DNA of 33,444 bases from CAYHWW01 sp964360145 (GTDB lineage: Bacteria; Bdellovibrionota; UBA1018; CAYHWW01): positions 1 through 33,444 of the forward strand of contig CAYHWW010000022.1 in assembly GCA_964360145.1 (NCBI GenBank). The letters run 5' to 3'. Shown here piece after piece: positions 1 through 7,333 of this stretch. The first letter of the stretch is position 1. Every line of letters begins with the position of its first letter. The position numbers and the translations under genes were made by a program. The notes under the pieces were generated by a model. It saw only the letters and a program-made list of their open reading frames with translations, was not told the origin of the DNA and ran no database searches.

Positions 1-10
1 GGGCGACCAA

Positions 11-28
11 GGCGCACTCCTGTGCGCC
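11..28. repeat. Small perfect inverted repeat at left edge
   Basis: A 7-bp perfect stem (GGCGCAC / GTGCGCC) with a TCCT loop. No T-tract follows on either strand, so it is not a convincing terminator. The first 79 bases hold no gene that I can support. Confidence 0.3.
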
Positions 29-79
29 GCGTGGAGCCGCGAGGACCCGACAACGCCGCCAGGCGGGAAAAGACCGAGC

Positions 80-1639
80 CTACGGAGCGCGTAGGGTTGT
101 GCTGTCGCGGTAGATGCGGCCACCGGCCACAGCCTCCACCACAACAACGAAGGTGCCTGAGCCCGCCGGGGTCCAGGCCTGGCTGAGGCTCGCGCTGTTA
201 CCCGCGAGGACGGTGCCGCCAGAACCCACGGCGACGCCCCCTGAGAGATTCACATTTGTGGTGCCGCTGTAGGGGATGGCGCGCATCTGCCAGGTCACAT
301 CTTCGCCGCTGCGGGCTTCCAGGCGAAATTGAATCGTGTGATTGGCGGAGCTGGTGAAGATGCGGGGAGAGGTGATTTTCAAGCCTGGTGCCTGACTTGC
401 CTCCGCTCCCAATCCCGCCGCTGATGCGCGGCCGTATCCGTGTTGCACGCTTTTGTCCTGGGCGCCCATTCCCGCGGTTTTCACGGACTGTTTCAAAAGG
501 GCTTGGCGCACCATGAGAGGTGTCGCGGAAGGGCTTGCCGTGAAGGCCAGGGCCGCGAGCCCGCTGACATGGGGCGTGGCCATGGAGGTGCCCTTCATGT
601 GGCAGTAGCGCCCATCGCCTACCGGGGTACGGAGGCAGCAGGACTGGGTGCCGCCTGCGCCACAGCGGCGGGAGTTCACCGACAGAATGGCGGAAATTTC
701 AGAGACGCCGTTGAAGCCACAGCCCGGCGCGCTGACGTCGACCTTCAGGCCGGTATTGGAGAAAGTGGAGCAGAGCTCACCATCATCGGCATGGGCGGAA
801 ACAGTGACGGCGTGGGTGGCGTTGCCGGGGACCACGGCGGTGGCGTCCGTGGATGAATTGCCGGCAGCGGTCACGACGACGACGCCTTGATTGGCGGCAT
901 CGGTAATTAAAGCGTCGAAGGCTGCTGTGTCCGATGCCGTGGCCGCGCCGCCGAGGCTGATGTTGATGACTTTGGCACCATGGGAAACGGCATATTGAAT
1001 GCCGGCGCGCACGTCACTACTCAAGCAGCTGCCGCGGGAGTCACAAACCTTGAGAACCATGATGCGCACCCAGGGGGCGATGCCCACCACGCCTTCGGCG
1101 TTGCCGCCGGTGGCAGCGATGGTGCCCGCGAGATGGGAGCCGTGACCGGCGTCATCCAAGGGGTTGTTGTTGTCGTTGACCCAGTTCCAGCCTAAAAAAT
1201 CGTCTACGTAGCCATCGCCGTCATCATCGATGCCGTTGCTCTCTTTGCCATCGCCGCGTTCTCCCCCGTTCATCCAGAGTCGGCCCGCCAGATCTGGCGC
1301 GTCGTAGTCAACGCCGGTGTCGACGATGGCGACAACGATTTCTTGCAACGGCAGTGAGAGTAGGGGGAATTGAGAGAACGCGGAGAGCATGTCAAAGCCC
1401 CAGAGGTCATTGACCGTCGCGGACCAGGTGCCTTTGGTGCCAAAGAAGGTGTCATTGAGGGCAACGGGTATGGCCAAGGCGGACTGCGCATAGGATGTGG
1501 GCGCGGGGCCAGAAGCCGCGGAGGGCGGTGGGCTGCTGGTGAACGGCATGGCATTGCCGCCACTGGTTGTCGTGGGGGATGAGCTGCCGCAGGAGGAGAG
1601 GGTGACGGCGCAGAAGAGGGCGAGGAGCGTGCGTGTCAT
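80..1639 (-). CDS. Subtilisin-family (S8) serine protease, predicted lipoprotein
   Basis: This is a serine endopeptidase of the subtilase family, predicted to be lipid-anchored outside the cytoplasm. The N-terminus is a lipoprotein signal peptide ending in a lipobox (L-S-S-C at about residue 17). A Ser/Pro/Thr-rich linker of about 80 residues follows; I see no I9-type inhibitor propeptide. The triad motifs are in order: Asp in VDTGVDY (about residue 107), His in HGSHLAG, Ser in GTSMATPHVSG. The oxyanion-region Asn is in AAGN. An Asp-rich insert (NGIDDDGDGYVDD) between Asp and His looks like a calcium site. The last 100 or so residues look like a beta-rich domain. An in-frame GTG at 1645 overlaps the upstream stop; ATG 1639 sits better behind GGGGTG, so I chose it. 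The gene directly follows the 1642-2244 gene and is probably co-transcribed with it. The substrate is unknown. Confidence 0.9.
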   Translation of the reverse strand: MTRTLLALFCAVTLSSCGSSSPTTTSGGNAMPFTSSPPPSAASGPAPTSYAQSALAIPVALNDTFFGTKGTWSATVNDLWGFDMLSAFSQFPLLSLPLQEIVVAIVDTGVDYDAPDLAGRLWMNGGERGDGKESNGIDDDGDGYVDDFLGWNWVNDNNNPLDDAGHGSHLAGTIAATGGNAEGVVGIAPWVRIMVLKVCDSRGSCLSSDVRAGIQYAVSHGAKVINISLGGAATASDTAAFDALITDAANQGVVVVTAAGNSSTDATAVVPGNATHAVTVSAHADDGELCSTFSNTGLKVDVSAPGCGFNGVSEISAILSVNSRRCGAGGTQSCCLRTPVGDGRYCHMKGTSMATPHVSGLAALAFTASPSATPLMVRQALLKQSVKTAGMGAQDKSVQHGYGRASAAGLGAEASQAPGLKITSPRIFTSSANHTIQFRLEARSGEDVTWQMRAIPYSGTTNVNLSGGVAVGSGGTVLAGNSASLSQAWTPAGSGTFVVVVEAVAGGRIYRDSTTLRAP

Positions 1640-1641
1640 GA

Positions 1642-2244
1642 TCACTGCACCCCAAGAACGCCGGCTTCACCGACGAAACTGACATCCCGTGAGCGGCGCA
1701 AGAAGCGAGAAACGGCTTCGAGGGCGGTATTTACCCGGGTTTCATCAGCGCCGATGAAGCGCAACTGCACTTCTCCCGTGGTGCTGTAAACCCGGGAGGC
1801 TTCCACTTCCACATCGCTAAAACCCGCGAGGATGCGGCGGGCTTCCGCGGACTCCAGCAGCCCGTTGAGGCGGGAGGCCATGCCCTGTGCCGCACGGCGG
1901 GCATCGCGCTCCCCTCCGCGGAGGCCCATGGCTCGCAGCCCCACGTCGAGCAGCGCTGCGTGGCGATCGGATGCGGTAGAATCATTTTCACCTTGTTCCG
2001 TTGGGTTCGGCGCCACGGGCTGCACTGGGGCGGGCACGTTGCGACTGGGGCGAATCAGAGGAGCATCGCCGATGCGCCGGGGCAGGCGGGGGCGCAGACG
2101 AGCCTGACGGCCAGTGATGCCAGCGCGACTTTCTATGCGATAAACGCCGCGGCCCCCGTCGGGGACTTCGATGCTGTGAAAATCCGCCCAGCTATTCAAC
2201 GCAGAGAAGAGGCAAAATACGAGGACGATGGTCCGGGACGCCAT
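1642..2244 (-). CDS. Hypothetical secreted protein
   Basis: I do not recognise this protein. It opens with a clear signal peptide (MASRTIVLVF, cleavage near NSWA-DF). An Arg/Pro-rich segment (RQARLRPRLPRR) and a Gln/Asn/Pro linker follow. The C-terminal 100 or so residues appear helical then alpha/beta (VEVEASRVYSTTGEVQLRF). An in-frame ATG at 2304 would add 20 residues that do not look like a signal-peptide n-region. Neither start has a good Shine-Dalgarno sequence, so the start is uncertain. The stop abuts the start of the downstream S8 protease, so the two are probably one transcript; the protein may work with the protease, but that is inference. Confidence 0.65.
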   Translation of the reverse strand: MASRTIVLVFCLFSALNSWADFHSIEVPDGGRGVYRIESRAGITGRQARLRPRLPRRIGDAPLIRPSRNVPAPVQPVAPNPTEQGENDSTASDRHAALLDVGLRAMGLRGGERDARRAAQGMASRLNGLLESAEARRILAGFSDVEVEASRVYSTTGEVQLRFIGADETRVNTALEAVSRFLRRSRDVSFVGEAGVLGVQ

Positions 2245-2394
2245 GCGTACATTGTATCCCAGGAAGTGAGGAAATGTTTTCCAGCGCAGTTTCACGGTGT
2301 CCATTGAGCCGGGAATTCTACCAGTCGGCCCGAGGGATCACAATAAAATTCTGACAAAATTAATCAAGAATTAATGTTCAGCAATTACCGACAT

Positions 2395-2847
2395 TTATTC
2401 CTGGGCTGGGTTTCGCGCTTCACCAAGGGGTGGTGGCTGTGGGGCCACCGCGGTGGGCCGAATATCGTGGTCGTGGATGACCCGAATGGCATTGCGCACG
2501 TGCTGCGTGGCCTCTTTTCTGGATACCTTATCTTCATTGCAGAAATGACGGGCCTGCTTGAGAAGCTCTTCGATGTTCTGCACCTGCTCGGACTTCAAAC
2601 CACTCTGCTGCCGCAGTGCTTCAGTGGCGTGCCCCAGGTACAGACAGCCCGCCAGATCCTGGCGGTGGTAGAAGCTGTTATAGGCCAAGTTCAGGTGCTT
2701 CGAGGTTTCAGAGCCCTCGGAAGCAGGGCGACGGCCCCTTTTCAGATGCCCGTGGATGTCGTCCTCATCCCCGGAGTGGACGTACTGGGGCGCGATGAAA
2801 ATCACAGCCAGGATGAGCAAACATAGTTTGGGTTTCGTGATGGCCAT
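2395..2847 (-). CDS. Small hypothetical secreted protein
   Basis: A 150-residue protein I do not recognise. Residues 1-25 form a signal peptide with a basic n-region (MAITKPK), a hydrophobic core and likely cleavage near VHSG. The rest is charged, probably helical, with two Cys (in AGCLYLG and HFCNED) that could form a disulfide in the periplasm, and it ends in a Pro-rich tail. A GAGG element lies about 8 nt before the ATG. It is transcribed divergently from the gene at 3084, with about 240 bp between them. Confidence 0.6.
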   Translation of the reverse strand: MAITKPKLCLLILAVIFIAPQYVHSGDEDDIHGHLKRGRRPASEGSETSKHLNLAYNSFYHRQDLAGCLYLGHATEALRQQSGLKSEQVQNIEELLKQARHFCNEDKVSRKEATQHVRNAIRVIHDHDIRPTAVAPQPPPLGEARNPAQE

Positions 2848-3083
2848 AGGGAGCCTCTAGAAATCCATCGGCTATTTTTGCCCAGGACTTGAGCAAAAAG
2901 TGCCGGTCCGTGCGTGCGACTGTCGAACTTTTAGACGTCATTGCATTGTTCACTACAAAAAGGCATCCAGGCCCGACCAACGCGCTGGAAATTAAATGTA
3001 AATAATTGATATGATGAGCGATTCAGAGGGGGTGAATGAGCTCAAATGGTACGCTGTATGCAGTATGTGTCTCTGAGGACTCT

Positions 3084-4049
3084 ATGGTCCATGTGATGGC
3101 ATTTTTAATCCTAATTCATGCGGCATTTTGCCCCTCTGCTTTCGCGAAGGGCGGTGGGGCCGACCCGTTTCGCGACACGCGGGCGATAAACCGTCATCAG
3201 GGTCAGGATCAATATTTCTGGTACAACAAAAACGCTCTTGATGCGATGCAGGGTAAGTACGTGCCCATGGCCCAGGCCCGTGAGCAGCGTCGCATGCATC
3301 ATCAGAACACTTTACAGCAAGAAGGCTCCTACATTCGCGAAAATGGCCAGATGGTGAATGCATATTTGCGCCAAACCCTGCGCATGCAGGCCAAAAGCGC
3401 GAGCCGCGACCTGCGCCGTGCCATAGTGGGCGACTACAAGGGCAACCGCCAAGAGTCCCGGCGTGGGGCAAAGGGCGAGGCCATGTCATTCACTCGGGTT
3501 GAGCCACTGAAAAAAGCCGCACGCTCCCGCGGGACAGCCCGCAACGTCGAGAGTGGCGCCACGGCGGCAGCAACAGGAAGCGCGGATATGGCGGAAACCT
3601 CCGGCGAAGATAACGACTACCAGGTGGAGCAGGCCTTTAAATCCGTATGGGATGTGGGCCACAACATGATCGAAAGCCACCAGGCCATAAATTTTTCAGG
3701 TGAAACCGAGGCTCGCATGCATTTTGATTTGCCTCGGGCAACCATGCACGTGGATTTCATGTCCCCCGTGGTCAATGCGGACGCTCAGCGCCGTGTCGTG
3801 AAGAGCCGCATGCCTCTCTCTGGAGCGGGCCCTCTGCAAGGCGACGCCACCACCGTGGGCCTCACGCGGGAGTTCAGCGAGATCACGCTGGGCACCGCCG
3901 TGCGCTATGGCCTGGAGTCGGGCACCATGAATTACAGTGTATCCAAGCACCTCGTGGGCCCCATGAGCGCCGGCATTACCCAGACCCAGGCGCTGAAGAG
4001 CGGTCAGGACAACACTACATTCCAACTCAACGTGGGCTTGGGGCTTTGA
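3084..4049 (+). CDS. Hypothetical exported protein with beta-rich C-terminus
   Basis: I do not recognise this protein. From ATG 3084, which has GAGGA five bases upstream, it starts with a signal peptide (MVHVMAFLILIHAAF, cleavage near AFA-KGG). An in-frame ATG at 3036 with its own purine-rich site would add 16 residues unlike an n-region. The middle (about residues 30-180) is polar, rich in Gln, Arg and Ala and likely helical. The last 110 or so residues alternate hydrophobic and polar residues as beta strands do, ending TFQLNVGLGL. This could be a surface or outer-membrane-associated domain, but that is inference. The 3' end overlaps the convergent solute-binding-protein gene by 23 bp. Confidence 0.65.
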   Translation: MVHVMAFLILIHAAFCPSAFAKGGGADPFRDTRAINRHQGQDQYFWYNKNALDAMQGKYVPMAQAREQRRMHHQNTLQQEGSYIRENGQMVNAYLRQTLRMQAKSASRDLRRAIVGDYKGNRQESRRGAKGEAMSFTRVEPLKKAARSRGTARNVESGATAAATGSADMAETSGEDNDYQVEQAFKSVWDVGHNMIESHQAINFSGETEARMHFDLPRATMHVDFMSPVVNADAQRRVVKSRMPLSGAGPLQGDATTVGLTREFSEITLGTAVRYGLESGTMNYSVSKHLVGPMSAGITQTQALKSGQDNTTFQLNVGLGL

Positions 4050-5451
4050 GCCTCGCCCGGGAGAACTCCGCTTGCCCCAGCGGGCTTACCTCAACGCCTG
4101 AAAGCAAAGGCGAAGACAGGGTTAGGGTGCTCCTAAAATAGAGGGGCACGATGGCGCAGTCTTCACGCAGAAGCTGCCTTTCCGCTTTTTCGAAGGCATT
4201 GCTTGCCGCCGCCGCATCGTAGGCGGCGGATTGATAGTGTCCCCAGTTGGCGGTGCTTGTGGAGACCAGCTCGCTGAAAAATGCAAAAGGATGGGCATAC
4301 CAGGCCGTGGTGCCACTCAAGAATATTGGGTAGGGGTTTTCCCTCAGTCGTGCCCAGTAGCTCTTGCCCTCTTGGCGCTGGAGGGAGACCGCAAGCCCCA
4401 AATTCGCTTTGAGCTGGGCTTGAACCCACTCCATGAGGGGTTGGTGTATGTCTTTGCTGTAGTAGTGAATACTGAACGGCTCCCGCGATTTACTCCCCGC
4501 GAGGAGCTCGCGAGCTTGCGCGGGGTTGAAGAGCACGGATCCGCGCGGGGCCCCGGGACGCAATATTTTCGGTGACCAGCCGGTGGCGGGCTCCTCGTCT
4601 CCTCCCAATAACGCGGGGATTTGTCTCAGGTCCAAAGCGTGCGCCACCGCACAGCGGGCATTTCTGTCGTTGAAGGGGCCGTGATTCATGTCAAAGCCCA
4701 AAAAGTACCCGATGAGGGCTGGATGGGCGCGGAACCCCGTCATGATTTTGGCGGCACTGCGCTCGCCGAAGGGGAGGTCCTTCATCCAGTGGATTTTTCC
4801 AGAGCGAAAAAGAGTGAGAGCAGTATTATCATCGGTGATGACATGGGCTTTGAGCCCGTGACGGGGCAGGGGCCCATGGTAGTGGGCGTTGGGTTTCATG
4901 GTGAAGAACTGACCAGGGTTCCATTCCGAGAGTTCGTAGGGACCCGTGGTGACCAGGTGGGGCAGCTGGAACGCTCCATCGCCGTGGGCGTGGATGAGGT
5001 CGGCTCGGACGGGGTGCAAGACCCAGTGCGCGGCCAGTGAAGCAAAGTGCCGTGCGGGCCTTTTGAAGCGCACGTGCAACGTGTTGCATCCCTCCGCGGT
5101 GGCGCGATCCAAGTCATGTAAAATGTGGGCGTAGGGCGTGGGCTTCCTGGGGTCCAGGGCCCGTTGCCAGGCGTAAACGAAGTCCCCGGCGCACACGGGC
5201 TTGCCATCGGACCAGCGCGCATTTTTTCTCAACATAAAAATCACGGATTTTCCGTTCCGTGCAAAGGTCCATTTTCGTGCGATGGCGGGCATTGCCTCAC
5301 CACGGGGCCCGATATGCGTGAGTCCTTCCATAATCTGCAAAATGACGAGAGGCGGGACTTCACCATGGCTCCAGTCCAGGCTGCCAAGATCTTCCGCGAC
5401 GCGAAATTCAATCAGGGGCAGGGACATAAATAGAGCAATGAGGGGCAGCAT
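4027..5451 (-). CDS. Family-5 extracellular solute-binding protein (OppA/DppA-like), TPP-riboswitch controlled
   Basis: This belongs to the peptide/nickel-type solute-binding proteins (SBP_bac_5). It shows the family opening (RVAEDLGSLDW), the segment FMLRKNARWSDGKPVCAGDFVYAWQRALDP, and the later TGPYELSEWNPGQ and NARCAVAHALD regions. Its 474 residues are slightly short for the family. The N-terminus is hydrophobic (MLPLIALFMSLPLIEF) but has no basic n-region and no clear cleavage site, so export is uncertain. The AAGGAG ribosome site lies seven bases before the ATG and is the 3' part of a TPP riboswitch, which strongly suggests translational shut-off by thiamin pyrophosphate. No ABC permease or ATPase gene is adjacent. 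From the riboswitch I infer a role in uptake of thiamin or a thiamin precursor; ligand specificity cannot be read from the sequence. Confidence 0.88.
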   Translation of the reverse strand: MLPLIALFMSLPLIEFRVAEDLGSLDWSHGEVPPLVILQIMEGLTHIGPRGEAMPAIARKWTFARNGKSVIFMLRKNARWSDGKPVCAGDFVYAWQRALDPRKPTPYAHILHDLDRATAEGCNTLHVRFKRPARHFASLAAHWVLHPVRADLIHAHGDGAFQLPHLVTTGPYELSEWNPGQFFTMKPNAHYHGPLPRHGLKAHVITDDNTALTLFRSGKIHWMKDLPFGERSAAKIMTGFRAHPALIGYFLGFDMNHGPFNDRNARCAVAHALDLRQIPALLGGDEEPATGWSPKILRPGAPRGSVLFNPAQARELLAGSKSREPFSIHYYSKDIHQPLMEWVQAQLKANLGLAVSLQRQEGKSYWARLRENPYPIFLSGTTAWYAHPFAFFSELVSTSTANWGHYQSAAYDAAAASNAFEKAERQLLREDCAIVPLYFRSTLTLSSPLLSGVEVSPLGQAEFSRARLKAPSPR

Positions 5452-5455
5452 GGGG

Positions 5456-5546
5456 ATTCTCCTTACGCCGGTATGAACCGGATCAAGTTAACAGGTCGCA
5501 GGATTAACTGCCTCTCAGCCGCCTCGCGTGCGGCTCCCTGGATCAA
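5456..5546 (-). promoter_or_regulatory. TPP riboswitch (THI element)
   Basis: Read on the minus strand, this carries the diagnostic TPP-aptamer blocks in order: a P3 hairpin (AGCCGC / GCGGCT) ending in the invariant GGCTGAGAGG, then GACCTGTTAACTTGATCCGG, then a short P5 hairpin (CCGG-TTCATA-CCGG) running into GGCGTAAGGAG. The last block matches the usual GCG-AGGGA end, with AAGGAG as the ribosome site for the gene starting at 5451. Ligand-stabilised P1 would therefore mask the Shine-Dalgarno. I see no terminator hairpin between aptamer and start, consistent with translational control. Boundaries are approximate. Confidence 0.93.
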
Positions 5547-5611
5547 TGGATGTATTTGCCTAGTTACGTGACCGCGGACCTACCTGGCAAGGAGTTAGAC
5601 AATGGATTACC

Positions 5612-7207
5612 ATGAGTCCAATGACCACGAAGGTCCTCCTCATCAATCCCCCCTGGGTCTCCAAGGACGAGAACATCTGGAACGGCATTAAGGCTGCCAT
5701 GCCGCCGTTATCCCTGCTCTCCATCGGGGCATATCTGGAGCAGCACGGCCTCCACGTGAGCATTCTCGATATTCATATCGAAAAACTTTCAGCGGAGCAG
5801 GTGAAAGAGCGTATCAAAGCCGCGGACCCCGACTGGGTGGGCCTCACGGTGATGACGGCCACCTCCATTCCGGCCCACAAAGTCGCTCGCTTAGTGAAGG
5901 AAGCCTGTCCGCGGGCCAAGGTGGTTTTTGGTGGCGTTCACGCCGAAGCCTTGCCCCTCGAATCCCTGTCAAACAGCGCCGTGGACTACGTCGTGCGTGG
6001 CGATGGTGAAGACACATTTTTGCGCATGGTGAAAGGCGAAGACCCCACGAAGCTCAATGGCGTTTCCTGGCGCAAGGGCAATGAGGTGGAGAACAATCCG
6101 CCCGTGGAAGTGAACATGGATTTGGACCGCATGCCCCGGCCCGCCTACCACATGGTGCCCATGCACATGTATTACCCCACCATTGGCTCTTATCAAAAGC
6201 TGCCCGCCATCAACATGTTGATGACCCGCGGCTGCCCGGGCAAATGCACTTTCTGCAACTCAGCCAACACCACGCTGCGCTCTAGGTCCGCCGACAAGGT
6301 CGTAGCTGAGATCGAACACCTGCGGGACACCTACGGCATCCAGGAAATCCAGTTCTACGACGACACATTCACGGTAAATCGCAAAAATGTGCTGCGCTTC
6401 TGCGAGCTCATGGTCGAGCGCAAGGTGGGCGTGAGCTGGGTGGCCTTCATCCGCGCTGACTGTTTCAATGACGAGTTGGGCGAGGCCATGAAAAAAGCCG
6501 GCTGCCATCAGGTGCTCATTGGCATCGAGAGTGGTGACGATGAAATCTTGAAAAACATTCGCAAGCCCATCCATCGCGAACGCATTCAGCAAAGCATCGA
6601 CATCGCCCGCAAGTATGGCATCGAAAGTCGCTGCGCCTTCATCTTCGGCAATCAGGGTGAAACCATGGAGACCATGCAGCGCACCCTGGATTACTCCATG
6701 AAGCTCGATCCTGATTTGGCACTCTACAACATCTCGACGCCCTACCCCGGAACCCAGCTCTTCCAGTGGGCGAAAGACAATGGTTACTTGGTTTCCGACG
6801 AGTGGAGTGATTTTGAGCTCTCCACATTTTTGCTGAGATTACCCACGGTATCTGAAGAGCAGGTGTTTTCATTTTACGCCTACGCTCACAAAAAGTTCTA
6901 CATGAGGCCCAAGGCTCTTTGGCGCCGCATCAAGAAATTCCGCCATTGGTCCCATATTCGCGACGCCCTGCACGCATTTTTCTATATCGTATTGCGGCAT
7001 AAACTGGGTCGCCGCGGCGAAGTGCGCGCGGATTGGGTCGGCTACAAAAAAACTGATTTCTTCGACCTCGACATGAGTGAGGCGGGCGTCGCGCCAAAGC
7101 TCACCTATGAGCTGCGCCAGCCCAAGACCGTGGATGCGGGGGCCTGGGGGTCACAGGCCCATCGCGAGGCTCAGTCCGCGGCGAGTGGCAAGCGAACAGC
7201 GGGTTGA
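5612..7207 (+). CDS. B12-binding-domain radical SAM protein (BchE-like class)
   Basis: A radical S-adenosylmethionine enzyme with an N-terminal cobalamin-binding-type Rossmann domain (about residues 5-140: KVLLINPPW, VGLTVMTAT, VVFGGVHAEALP, VVRGDGEDTF). The radical SAM core follows, with the 4Fe-4S motif CPGKCTFC at Cys208, Cys212 and Cys215. The downstream motifs IQFYDDTFTVN, LIGIESGDDEILKNIRK and YPGTQLF are typical of this class. The classical DxHxxG cobalamin-ligand motif is absent (DIHIEK instead), as is common among BchE-like members. The C-terminal 110 residues are basic. Substrate cannot be assigned; relatives act in tetrapyrrole, hopanoid and secondary-metabolite chemistry. The best ribosome site, AAGGAG at 5589-5594, is 17 nt from ATG 5612 but only 7 nt from an out-of-frame ATG at 5602. 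It is divergent from the riboswitch-controlled gene. Confidence 0.9.
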   Translation: MSPMTTKVLLINPPWVSKDENIWNGIKAAMPPLSLLSIGAYLEQHGLHVSILDIHIEKLSAEQVKERIKAADPDWVGLTVMTATSIPAHKVARLVKEACPRAKVVFGGVHAEALPLESLSNSAVDYVVRGDGEDTFLRMVKGEDPTKLNGVSWRKGNEVENNPPVEVNMDLDRMPRPAYHMVPMHMYYPTIGSYQKLPAINMLMTRGCPGKCTFCNSANTTLRSRSADKVVAEIEHLRDTYGIQEIQFYDDTFTVNRKNVLRFCELMVERKVGVSWVAFIRADCFNDELGEAMKKAGCHQVLIGIESGDDEILKNIRKPIHRERIQQSIDIARKYGIESRCAFIFGNQGETMETMQRTLDYSMKLDPDLALYNISTPYPGTQLFQWAKDNGYLVSDEWSDFELSTFLLRLPTVSEEQVFSFYAYAHKKFYMRPKALWRRIKKFRHWSHIRDALHAFFYIVLRHKLGRRGEVRADWVGYKKTDFFDLDMSEAGVAPKLTYELRQPKTVDAGAWGSQAHREAQSAASGKRTAG

Positions 7208-7302
7208 GCACGGAAAACAGTTTCGATCAGTTTTAGGCATTATTTACCGATGCGCGGAGCATAAGCGATTTTCGGCTCAGTCTGTCAGGCACAATAAATG
7301 GT

Positions 7303-7333
7303 TATAATTTATCGCGGGGGCGCGATAAATTAT
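7303..7333. promoter_or_regulatory. Perfect hairpin/operator-like inverted repeat over a -10 box and the start codon
   Basis: A perfect 13-bp inverted repeat, ATAATTTATCGCG (7304-7316) and CGCGATAAATTAT (7321-7333), with a GGGG loop. The left arm overlaps a consensus TATAAT (7303-7308). The right arm ends in the first two bases of the ATG at 7332. A 4/6 match to the -35 box (CTGTCA, 7282-7287) lies upstream at a short 15-nt spacing. It could be a repressor operator or an RNA hairpin that hides the start codon; which one is inference. Confidence 0.6.

Noticed and set aside
79..95. 6-bp inverted repeat over the stop of the first S8 gene as a terminator
   Set aside because: It is short and has only a weak, displaced T-run on the minus strand.
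5612..6030. Missing DxHxxG in the cobalamin domain as a sign of inactivation
   Set aside because: BchE-like B12-radical SAM enzymes often lack this motif and bind cobalamin differently, so it is not evidence of decay.
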